From: CAZEVY01 sp964515555
Lineage (GTDB): Bacteria; Acidobacteriota; Terriglobia; Bryobacterales; Bryobacteraceae
DNA: 26,900 nt
Assembly: GCA_964515555.1 (NCBI GenBank)
Contig: CAZEVY010000075.1
Coordinates: 1-26,900 of the forward strand
Direction of reading: 5' to 3'
The notes beneath the pieces were generated by a model. That model was not told where the DNA came from. It searched no databases and worked only from the letters and a program-made list of their open reading frames with translations. This document shows positions 9,695 to 16,579 of this stretch, piece after piece. The position numbers and the translations under genes were made by a program. Every line of letters begins with the position of its first letter. Position 1 is the first letter of the stretch.

Positions 9695-10266
9695 GTATGA
9701 GAATTGCGCTCGTGGTTTTGCTCACGTTGGCTGCTGTAGCAAACCTCAGCGCCAGTGGCGCCATTGGAATCTACGGCATCGTCGAGAAGGTGGTGCTGGA
9801 GCCGAATGAGCGGTCGCCGGAGCGGATACAGGTCTGGGGCGCGTTCGCGTACGTTGACGGGGGAACGGGGAGCCTGACCGTGTCGCCCGTGAAACGCGGC
9901 TACCTCTATTTCAGGCTTCCCGCGCTGATTTCGGGCTTCACCGATCAGTCGCAGGTGGACCTCGTGCTGAAGGAGTGGGCTGACCTCAAATCGGTTGCGG
10001 GCACCGGGCAGGCAATCGGGTTCGGGTCGTGGGGCTACATCGGCCGGTTTGCCGGGTTGCAACCCGATACCCGCGGCAGTGGCCTGCCCTACATCCTGGA
10101 GCGCGTGCCTCGGGGAGGTGCGCATACCGACATGCGGGTCCGCCCGGCGTCCGAGGCGCCCAAGCCGCCGGCCACGTATCAGACCAACGCGGGGATCGTG
10201 AAACTGTCGGATCGCGGAAGCCACGCCGACATCGTCAAGCAGCTCAAAGAAGGTCTCGCCCGTTAA
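9691..10266 (+). CDS. Hypothetical exported protein inside the leucine operon
   Basis: A 191-residue protein I do not recognise. MSMRIALVVLLTLAAVANLSASGA is a convincing Sec signal peptide with likely cleavage near residues 20-24. The mature part is rich in short beta-like segments (IGIYGIVEKVVLEP, ERIQVWGAFAYVDG, RGYLYFRLPAL) and contains a glycine/tryptophan patch (GFGSWGYIGRFAG). It ends with an amphipathic segment (HADIVKQLKEGLAR). Its ATG overlaps the leuB stop by 4 nt and leuC starts one base after its stop, so it is co-transcribed with leucine genes. No catalytic motif is visible. Context alone does not give it a leucine function; an exported protein is out of place among cytoplasmic enzymes. 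Confidence 0.8.
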   Translation: MSMRIALVVLLTLAAVANLSASGAIGIYGIVEKVVLEPNERSPERIQVWGAFAYVDGGTGSLTVSPVKRGYLYFRLPALISGFTDQSQVDLVLKEWADLKSVAGTGQAIGFGSWGYIGRFAGLQPDTRGSGLPYILERVPRGGAHTDMRVRPASEAPKPPATYQTNAGIVKLSDRGSHADIVKQLKEGLAR

Positions 10267-10267
10267 G

Positions 10268-11671
10268 ATGCCACAGAAAACTATCGTCGACAAGATCTGG
10301 GACTCGCACGTCGTCGCCGAGCGCGAGGGTGCGCCCGCGCTCCTCTACATCGATCTGCACCTGGTCCATGAAGTCACCTCGCCGCAGGCTTTCGACGGGC
10401 TGAAACGCCGCGGGCTGAAGGTCCGCCGTCCCGACCTCACGTTCGCCACCACCGACCACAGCACCCCGACCACCCCGCGTTCGCTACCCATCCTCGATCC
10501 AATTGCCAGGGCGCAAGTGGAAAAACTAGAAGCCAACTGCCGCGAGTTCGGCATTCCGTGCTTCGGATTTCAGAGCGCGAAGCAGGGCATCGTGCACGTG
10601 ATCGGCCCCGAGCAGGGATTGACGCAGCCGGGCTTCACGGTGGTGTGCGGCGACAGCCATACATCTACTCATGGCGCCTTTGGCGCCTTAGCCTTTGGGA
10701 TCGGGACCAGCGAGGTGGAGCACGTGCTCGCCACGCAGTGCCTGTTGCAGCGGCGCTCGAAGGCTTACCAGGTCCGCGTGGACGGGACGCTGCGGGCGGG
10801 CGTCTCGGCGAAGGACATCATTCTCGCCCTGATCGCACGGATCGGCATCGGCGGCGGGACGGGCTGCGTGTTCGAATACTGCGGCTCGGCGATGCGCGCG
10901 CTTTCGATGGAAGAGCGCATGACGGTGTGCAACATGTCGATCGAGGGCGGCGCGCGCGCCGGGCTGGTCGCGCCCGACGACACGACCTTCCAGTTTCTCG
11001 CCGGGCGTCCATTCGCTCCGAAGGGGGCGGATTGGGACATGGCGCTGGCGCGCTGGCGCGCCCTGGCGACCGACGACGGTGCGGCCTACGACCGCAGCAT
11101 CTCAATCGACGCCTCGGCGCTGGAGCCGATGATCACTTTCGGCACCAATCCCGGCATGGGCATTCCGGTGACGGGCGCGGTGCCCGATCCGGCGTCGATC
11201 GGCGATCCGCTGGAGCGCGACACGCTCGCCAAGGCGCTCCGCTACATGGACCTGGAGCCGGGAAAGCCGCTGCTCGGACGGCCGATCAACGTCGTGTTTC
11301 TGGGTAGCTGCACCAACTCGCGCATCGGCGATCTGCGCACGGCGGCGGGAGTGCTGAAGGGCCGCAAGGTGCATCCCGGGGTCAGGATGCTGGTGGTGCC
11401 CGGGTCGCAGGAGATCAAGCGGCAGGCCGAGGCCGAGGGACTCGATCGCGTCTTCCGCGAGGCGGGGGCCGACTGGCGGGAGGCTGGCTGCTCGATGTGC
11501 ATCGCCATGAACGGCGATCAGCTACAGCCGGGCGAGTATAGCGTCTCTACTTCGAATCGCAACTTCGAGGGACGGCAGGGCAAGGGCGGCAGGACGCTGC
11601 TGGCGAGTCCGCTCACGGCGGCGGCGAGCGCGGTCCACGGCTGCGTGACGGATGTGAGGACGATGTTGTGA
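10268..11671 (+). CDS. leuC: 3-isopropylmalate dehydratase large subunit
   Basis: Isomerises 2- to 3-isopropylmalate as a heterodimer with LeuD. The 467 residues match the bacterial two-subunit type. The N-terminus KTIVDKIWDSHVV and the segment VCGDSHTSTHGAFGALAFGIGTSEVEHVLATQ are diagnostic of the aconitase superfamily. The [4Fe-4S] ligands are present: C348 in GSCTNSRIGDL, and C408 and C411 in GCSMCIAMN. SNRNFEGRQGKGGRT near the C-terminus is the family's substrate-binding end. leuD begins at a GTG that overlaps its stop by 4 nt (GTGA), which favours equal subunit synthesis. Confidence 0.97.
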   Translation: MPQKTIVDKIWDSHVVAEREGAPALLYIDLHLVHEVTSPQAFDGLKRRGLKVRRPDLTFATTDHSTPTTPRSLPILDPIARAQVEKLEANCREFGIPCFGFQSAKQGIVHVIGPEQGLTQPGFTVVCGDSHTSTHGAFGALAFGIGTSEVEHVLATQCLLQRRSKAYQVRVDGTLRAGVSAKDIILALIARIGIGGGTGCVFEYCGSAMRALSMEERMTVCNMSIEGGARAGLVAPDDTTFQFLAGRPFAPKGADWDMALARWRALATDDGAAYDRSISIDASALEPMITFGTNPGMGIPVTGAVPDPASIGDPLERDTLAKALRYMDLEPGKPLLGRPINVVFLGSCTNSRIGDLRTAAGVLKGRKVHPGVRMLVVPGSQEIKRQAEAEGLDRVFREAGADWREAGCSMCIAMNGDQLQPGEYSVSTSNRNFEGRQGKGGRTLLASPLTAAASAVHGCVTDVRTML

Positions 11672-12291
11672 GCAAATTCCCGGCATTTGAAAGCAGACTG
11701 GTTCCGCTACCGGTCGATAATGTCGACACGGACCAGATCATCCCGGCAAGGTTCCTGAAGACGACTTCCAAAGACGGCCTCGGCGACCAGCTTTTCTACG
11801 ACTGGCGCTACGACGCCTCTGGAACGCCGCTTCGCGGCTTCATCCTGAACCAACCCCGAGCAATCGGCGCCGGCGTCCTGCTGGCGGGCGACAACTTCGG
11901 CTGCGGCTCGTCGCGCGAGCACGCGCCGTGGGCGCTGGTGCAGTTCGGCTTCCGGGCGGTGATCTCGACGTCGTTCGCCGACATCTTCCAGGGGAATTCG
12001 CTGAAGAATGGACTGGTGCCTATCGTCGTGCCGCGCGAGGCGCACGCGAAGCTGTTCGCCGCGGTGGCGGCGGATGAGAACGCGCGGGTGCGGGTCGACG
12101 TGGCATCGCAAACGCTGACGCTGCCGGACGGCTCGGCGGTCGAGTTTCCGATCGACGGTTTTGCGAAGCACTGTTTGCTCGAAGGGGTCGACGAGATGGG
12201 GTATATCCTTCAGCAGGCGGCGGCGATAGCGGAGTTCGAGTCGCGACGCGTTGGGTCGGTGAACACGCTCGCTGGGCGGGTCAGCGGCTAA
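11668..12291 (+). CDS. leuD: 3-isopropylmalate dehydratase small subunit
   Basis: Swivel-domain partner of LeuC; 207 residues, normal length. Motifs: VDTDQIIPARFLK near the N-terminus, then GAGVLLAGDNFGCGSSREHAPWAL and ISTSFADIFQGNSLKNGLVPI. The start is GTG at 11668, chosen because it overlaps the leuC stop (GTGA) and gives the standard beginning ahead of LVPLPVDNVDTDQ. It is the last gene of the leucine operon. A strong hairpin follows 11 nt after its stop, before a convergent gene. Confidence 0.96.
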   Translation: MSKFPAFESRLVPLPVDNVDTDQIIPARFLKTTSKDGLGDQLFYDWRYDASGTPLRGFILNQPRAIGAGVLLAGDNFGCGSSREHAPWALVQFGFRAVISTSFADIFQGNSLKNGLVPIVVPREAHAKLFAAVAADENARVRVDVASQTLTLPDGSAVEFPIDGFAKHCLLEGVDEMGYILQQAAAIAEFESRRVGSVNTLAGRVSG

Positions 12292-12301
12292 CTCACTGTG
12301 A

Positions 12302-12322
12302 TCCGCACCGTCCCGGTGCGGA
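12302..12322. terminator. Hairpin between convergent genes, possible bidirectional terminator
   Basis: TCCGCACCG (12302-12310), a 3-nt loop TCC, and CGGTGCGGA (12314-12322) form a perfect 9-bp stem. It lies in the 41-nt gap between the leuD stop and the stop of the convergent small gene. There is no clear T-run, so it may only stabilise 3' ends or may work with a termination factor. Confidence 0.55.
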
Positions 12323-12332
12323 CTCGCGACGA

Positions 12333-12533
12333 TCATTTACGCAACGCCAGCTTGCGGACGAGTTCTTCGTCCTCGATGGCCTCCGCAAGGGCGAGGGCCT
12401 TGTCCCATCGAAAGTTGCGATCATGGCCCATCGAGAAGGATTTCTGTTCGAACTGGCGGCGCCTTTTGCGGTCCGCGCCGCGTGGTTGCTTGCGCGCGGC
12501 GCTCTTAAGGTCGCCTCTCAGTGACATGCTCAT
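12333..12533 (-). CDS. Small basic hypothetical protein
   Basis: A 66-residue product, not recognised. The start at 12533 is chosen because ATGA overlaps the stop of the upstream gene by 4 nt; the longer open frame upstream is arginine-rich shadow coding. The sequence is basic at the N-terminus (LKSAARKQPRGADRKRRRQ) and then has FEQKSFSMGHDRNFRWDKALALAEAIEDEELVRKL, the last part likely helical and mixed-charge. The basic segment could bind nucleic acid, but no domain is recognised. It is translationally coupled to the 152-residue gene and converges on leuD. Confidence 0.55.
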   Translation of the reverse strand: MSMSLRGDLKSAARKQPRGADRKRRRQFEQKSFSMGHDRNFRWDKALALAEAIEDEELVRKLALRK

Positions 12534-12988
12534 TGCGGCCGAAACACCGGGGCCGACTTGTCGACCTCCCAGCCCAGGTGATTCAAATAGAACAGCAAGA
12601 CGTCCGGCGCAAACCTCCCCCGGAATTCCCCCCAGACCCGCTCCTGCCAGCCTTCGGTGAGGTGGTCCTTCACGGCGGCGTCCTTGTCGAAGAAGCCGTC
12701 GTTGTGCGGTACGCCGAGGAAATCGAGCACGGCGCGGATCAGGTCGAGGTTGGAGACCAGGATGGCCTGCGCGAGGTCGGCGGCGAGTTCTTCGTCGCCC
12801 GCCGAGAGCCGCTCCCACTGCCGCGCCGCCGACTTACGGAGGGTCTCCGTGCTCAGCTTGGCGAGGTGGAGGCGCGTCTTGAGGCGGTCGAAAAGCTGGT
12901 AGGTTCGCAGCTTTCCCATCGACACGCCGCGGAGCTGGCCGCGGAAGCTCTCTTCGCCGAGCGCGATGAACACTGCTGAAAGCGACAC
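12530..12988 (-). CDS. Hypothetical protein, 152 residues
   Basis: Not recognised. The GTG start at 12988 gives MSLSAVFIALGEESFRGQL. The protein appears mostly helical, with charged helices around residues 25-70 (GKLRTYQLFDRLKTRLHLAK, RQWERLSAGDEELAADLAQA). The second half is more globular (DLIRAVLDFLGVPHNDGFFD, RVWGEFRGRFAPDVLLFYLN). No signal peptide, membrane segment or catalytic motif is evident. Codon use and GC match neighbours. The downstream 66-residue gene overlaps its stop by ATGA. TATGCT on the minus strand (13005-13000) ends 11 nt before the start. Confidence 0.7.
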   Translation of the reverse strand: MSLSAVFIALGEESFRGQLRGVSMGKLRTYQLFDRLKTRLHLAKLSTETLRKSAARQWERLSAGDEELAADLAQAILVSNLDLIRAVLDFLGVPHNDGFFDKDAAVKDHLTEGWQERVWGEFRGRFAPDVLLFYLNHLGWEVDKSAPVFRPQ

Positions 12989-12999
12989 ACAGGCAGGCT

Positions 13000-13005
13000 A
13001 GCATA
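13000..13005 (-). promoter_or_regulatory. -10-like box of the hypothetical pair
   Basis: Minus-strand TATGCT ends 11 nt before the GTG at 12988. There is no purine-rich ribosome site in between, so the message could be nearly leaderless. Confidence 0.35.
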
Positions 13006-13031
13006 GCGCGCAGGCGCCAGCCACATGGCGG

Positions 13032-13082
13032 TTTGTTAATGTTTGTTACTCAAATGTTGCAAGACCGGGCAAGAGCGCTTGC
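13032..13082. promoter_or_regulatory. Repeat cluster upstream of the receptor promoter
   Basis: TTTGTTA occurs at 13032-13038 and 13042-13048, and GCAAGA at 13059-13064 and 13069-13074, each pair spaced 10 bp, one helical turn. GCAAG-AGCG-CTTGC (13069-13082) is also an inverted repeat ending 5 bp before the -35 box. This looks like an operator or activator region for the receptor gene, with possible LacI-like sites; the regulator is not identifiable. Confidence 0.4.
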
Positions 13083-13087
13083 AGCCC

Positions 13088-13116
13088 TTGACATCGCTGA
13101 CAGGATGGCATTTAAT
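13088..13116 (+). promoter_or_regulatory. Sigma-70-type promoter of the TonB-dependent receptor
   Basis: TTGACA (13088-13093) is a perfect -35, followed by a 17-bp spacer and TTTAAT (13111-13116), a good -10. Transcription should start near 13122-13124, leaving a leader of about 130 nt. It is the clearest complete promoter in the window. Confidence 0.75.
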
Positions 13117-13122
13117 AGCACT

Positions 13123-13252
13123 GGTTAGTCCCGTCTGGGAGCTGGGGATTGTTCGACAACACTAACCTTGCGTCCATCGCGCGCCGGTTGGAATCGTACT
13201 CCCCACTTCCTCGCCTTCACCCATTCCATAGACCTCGAAAAGGGGAGTCCGC
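13123..13252 (+). ncRNA. Structured mRNA leader with an anti-Shine-Dalgarno element (candidate cis-regulatory RNA)
   Basis: The predicted transcript begins with GGTTAGT (13123-13129), which pairs perfectly with ACTAACC (13161-13167). Inside are two small hairpins, CCC/GGG (13130-13132 with 13137-13139) and TTGT/ACAA (13149-13152 with 13156-13159). Further down, ACTCCCC (13198-13204) is an exact complement of GGGGAGT (13242-13248), which contains the Shine-Dalgarno sequence. TCCCCA (13200-13205) can instead pair with TGGGGA (13143-13148), which is unpaired in the first fold. The two pairings exclude each other, a translational-switch layout. The pairings are seen in sequence; regulation is inferred, and no known riboswitch class is recognised. 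Confidence 0.4.
13241..13247 (+). promoter_or_regulatory. Strong Shine-Dalgarno site of the receptor gene
   Basis: AGGGGAG lies 5 nt before the ATG at 13253. It is notable because few other genes here have one, and because an exact complement lies 37 nt upstream in the same leader. Confidence 0.7.
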
Positions 13253-16200
13253 ATGAAACGTGTGCATCTGCTGGTTGCGTTGGCCGCGCTCGTAGCGCTG
13301 GCCGGTCTCGCGGTAGGCCAGGTGTTGTACGGAAGTCTGCTGGGCATCGTCACCGATCCGCAGCAGGCGGCGGTCGTGGGCGCCAGCGTGTCGATCAAGA
13401 ACAAGGCCACCGGCTACTCGGTCGAGTCGAAGACCGACGATCGCGGCAGCTACGAGATTCTGAACATCCCGCCGGGGCAGTACGACATCAAGATCACCGC
13501 GGCGGGCTTCTCGACGTTCGAGGCCGTCGACATCACGATCGCGGCGAATAACATTGCACGCATCAACGCGCCCCTGAAGGTCGGCAGCGTGAGCGAAGTC
13601 ATCACGGTCGGCGCCGAGGTGGCGCGGCTCCAGACGGACCGCTCGGATCTGCACACCGACATCACCTCGAAGGAGCTGTCGCAAATCTCGGTGCCCGGAT
13701 ACCGGAACTTCCAGTCGTTGATCGACCTGATCCCCGGGACGACGCCGGCGGCGTTTCAGAACGCGTCGACCGACTCTCCTTCGCGCGCCCTCACGACCAA
13801 CGTTAACGGCACGGCGCGCAACTCCAACAACAACCGCATCGACGGGGCGGCCAGCATCTTCACGTGGCTACCGCACCACGCCTATTACATTCCGGCGCTG
13901 GAGTCGATCGACACGGTCAACATTTCGACCAATAACTTCGACGCCGAGCAGGGGATGTCGGGCGGCGCGGCCGTCTCGGTGATCACCAAGTCGGGGACGA
14001 ACGACTTTCACGGCGTGGCGTTCTGGTATCACCTGAATCACAAGTGGGGCGCCAAGAACCTGTTCTTTAACCCGAACACGCCGGCGGGTCCGGGGACGCC
14101 GCAGCGCATCGACAACCAGTGGGGCGGCACCCTGGGCGGTCCGATCAAGCGCGAGAAGCTATTCTTCTTCATGTCGTGGGAAGGCACCACCACCGCCGAG
14201 CGCGGCAACGGCGTGTTGAGCGTCCCCACGGCGCAGGTGAGGAGCGGCAACTTTCAGGGTCTGACGACGGTCTACGATCCGTTGACCGGCGCGGCCAACG
14301 GCACGGGACGGACGCCAATTCCGAACAACCAGATTCCCGACAGCCGGATCGCCTTCGCCAGCCGCACGCTGTGGGGCTGGATGCCGCTGCCGAACACGGG
14401 CACAGCCCAGACCAACAACTTCTTCACATCGGTACCCTACTACTTCAAGCGCAACCAGGTAGACGGCAAGCTGAACTGGACGCCCAGCAGCAAGACCAAC
14501 ATCTTCGCCAAGTACAGCGTGATGATCGCTCCGGTGACCGGCGGCGTGCCCTTTGGGCAGGCGCTGGGCGGCTATCCCGGCGGCGCCGCGGGCGCGGCGG
14601 GTATCGGGACCGGTGAAAACAAGACCGACATCTTCGGCGGCGGCATCAGCTACATCATTTCGCCGACCCTGCTGTTTGACGCCAACTTCGGCGGGACGCT
14701 CATGCACCATCTGACGGCGCCTCCGGACTTCGGCACCAACGTCGGTCTGGACGTTTTACGCATCCCGGGGACCAACGGTCCGGACCCGCGGCAGAGCGGC
14801 ACGCCGATCTTCAACATCAGCGGCTACACCGCGATCGGCCAGGTCAACAACTGGAGCCCGGTGGAGCGCAACGATCGTCTCTACACCTATGCCGGCAACC
14901 TGACCTGGACCAAGGGAGCGCACAACCTTCGCTTCGGCTTCGACCTGGTGAACCACCAGATGAATCACTGGCAGCCGGAATCGGGCGGTTACAGCCCGCG
15001 CGGAGCCTTCACGTTTAACAACGGTGTTACCGGTCTGAGCGGCGGTCCGGCGGTGAACAATTTCAACGCGGCAGCCGCGTTTCTGCTGGGCTTTCCGCAG
15101 ACCATGGGCAAGGCCTTCCAGTTCTACGATCCCATGCGGACTCGCGAGTTCCAGCAGGGCTACTACATCCGCGACAACTGGCAGGCCAGCCGGAAGTTGA
15201 GCATCAATCTCGGCCTGCGCTTCGAGCATTTCCCGATCATGAACCGCGGCGAGTTCGGCATCGAGCGCTGGGATCCGGACACCAACAAGGTGCTGATCGG
15301 CAGCCGGGGCAATGTGCCGCGCGATGCGGGCACCAAGGCGGAGTTCCTCAAGCTCGGGCCGCGGATCGGACTGGCATACCGCATCAGCGAGAAGACCGTT
15401 TTCCGCGCCGGCTACGGCATCACCAACGATCCGTATCCGATGAGCCGCCCGATGCGCGCGCCGTTCCCGGCGGTGATCATCAACGAGTACATCGGCTCCG
15501 GATTCGCCTCCATTGGCTCGCTGGCGACGGGAATTCCGGCGGCGGTGTTCCCCGACCTCTCGACCGGCGTAGTCGACATTCCCAACACGATCGCGACGGT
15601 TTCTCTGTTGCCCGGCAAGTTCCGGCGCGGCTACATCCAGTCGTATAACGTGACCATCCAGCACGACATCGGCGCGGGATTCGTTCTCCAGACGGCATAC
15701 GTCGGGACGCGTTCGATCCGCCAGGCGCTCACCAACTTCGAAGCCAACGCCGGACTGATCATCGGCGCGGGCAACGCCGGCCGTCCGTTCAACTCGCGGT
15801 TCGGCGGAATCAACGTCGGGCGGTCGTTCCACATTCCGATGGCGTACAACCGCTACGACGCGTGGCAGTCCAACATAACCCGACGTTTTTCCCAGGGCTT
15901 CTTCATGTCGTCGTCATTCACCTGGTCGAAGACGCTCGGCATCAACGCCGGCAACAGCGACAACGGTCTGCGTTTTTACGTTCCCAGCCAGTTCTCGAAG
16001 AACAAGGCCGTGGCCGACTTCGATCGCACGCTGTCCTGGACCAACGCGGTCAACTACCATCTGCCGTTCGGAAAGGGTAAGCGCTGGGCGACCAGCGGCA
16101 TCGCCTCGCATGTGGCGGGAGGCTGGCAGTTGCACCCGTCGCTGGCGCTGTACAGCGGGACGCCGTTTATCGTCACCGCCGATGGATCTTCGCTCAACGC

Positions 16201-16579
16201 GCCTCAGAACACTCAGGTGGCCGACCAGATCAACGGAGACGTTCGGCATCTCGGGGGCGTCGGGCTCGGCGCGCCGTTCTACGACCCGTCGGCCTTTTCG
16301 GCTCTTCCGTCGGGAGCGGCCGGCGTCCGGTTCGGCAACATGGGGCTGAATGCGCTGCGCGGCCCGAGGCTGTTCAACACCAGCATGGGCGTCTTCCGGG
16401 CCTTCGTCGTCAAGGAAGGCATGGATCTCCAGTTCCGCGCCGAGGGGCTGAACCTGACCAATACGCCGTCGCTCAATAATCCCAATGCGAACGTGAGCAC
16501 GGTCAGCAATTTCATGCAGATCACCGGCGCCGCGGCGACGCAGCGGACCATCCGCTTCGGACTGCGGTTCGCGTTCTGA
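13253..16579 (+). CDS. Oar-like TonB-dependent receptor with N-terminal carboxypeptidase-regulatory domain
   Basis: A 1,108-residue outer-membrane protein. The signal peptide is MKRVHLLVALAALVALAGLAVGQ. Residues about 24-110 form a CarboxypepD_reg beta-sandwich (GIVTDPQQAAVVGASVSIKN, TDDRGSYEILNIPPGQYDIK). A plug domain follows at roughly 120-240 (SIDTVNISTNNFDAEQGMSG, GGAAVSVITKSGTNDFHGVA), then a long beta-barrel rich in aromatic and asparagine residues. The final RFGLRFAF ends in phenylalanine, the usual outer-membrane insertion signal. Acidobacteria carry many such receptors, thought to import or bind polymers, peptides or siderophores; the ligand is unknown here. No TonB box is obvious. 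It has its own promoter, a long foldable leader and a strong ribosome site; its stop overlaps the next gene (CTGA). Confidence 0.95.
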   Translation: MKRVHLLVALAALVALAGLAVGQVLYGSLLGIVTDPQQAAVVGASVSIKNKATGYSVESKTDDRGSYEILNIPPGQYDIKITAAGFSTFEAVDITIAANNIARINAPLKVGSVSEVITVGAEVARLQTDRSDLHTDITSKELSQISVPGYRNFQSLIDLIPGTTPAAFQNASTDSPSRALTTNVNGTARNSNNNRIDGAASIFTWLPHHAYYIPALESIDTVNISTNNFDAEQGMSGGAAVSVITKSGTNDFHGVAFWYHLNHKWGAKNLFFNPNTPAGPGTPQRIDNQWGGTLGGPIKREKLFFFMSWEGTTTAERGNGVLSVPTAQVRSGNFQGLTTVYDPLTGAANGTGRTPIPNNQIPDSRIAFASRTLWGWMPLPNTGTAQTNNFFTSVPYYFKRNQVDGKLNWTPSSKTNIFAKYSVMIAPVTGGVPFGQALGGYPGGAAGAAGIGTGENKTDIFGGGISYIISPTLLFDANFGGTLMHHLTAPPDFGTNVGLDVLRIPGTNGPDPRQSGTPIFNISGYTAIGQVNNWSPVERNDRLYTYAGNLTWTKGAHNLRFGFDLVNHQMNHWQPESGGYSPRGAFTFNNGVTGLSGGPAVNNFNAAAAFLLGFPQTMGKAFQFYDPMRTREFQQGYYIRDNWQASRKLSINLGLRFEHFPIMNRGEFGIERWDPDTNKVLIGSRGNVPRDAGTKAEFLKLGPRIGLAYRISEKTVFRAGYGITNDPYPMSRPMRAPFPAVIINEYIGSGFASIGSLATGIPAAVFPDLSTGVVDIPNTIATVSLLPGKFRRGYIQSYNVTIQHDIGAGFVLQTAYVGTRSIRQALTNFEANAGLIIGAGNAGRPFNSRFGGINVGRSFHIPMAYNRYDAWQSNITRRFSQGFFMSSSFTWSKTLGINAGNSDNGLRFYVPSQFSKNKAVADFDRTLSWTNAVNYHLPFGKGKRWATSGIASHVAGGWQLHPSLALYSGTPFIVTADGSSLNAPQNTQVADQINGDVRHLGGVGLGAPFYDPSAFSALPSGAAGVRFGNMGLNALRGPRLFNTSMGVFRAFVVKEGMDLQFRAEGLNLTNTPSLNNPNANVSTVSNFMQITGAAATQRTIRFGLRFAF

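Noticed and set aside
14756..15832. 358-residue minus-strand frame
   Set aside because: Antisense to the receptor barrel; no recognisable domain.
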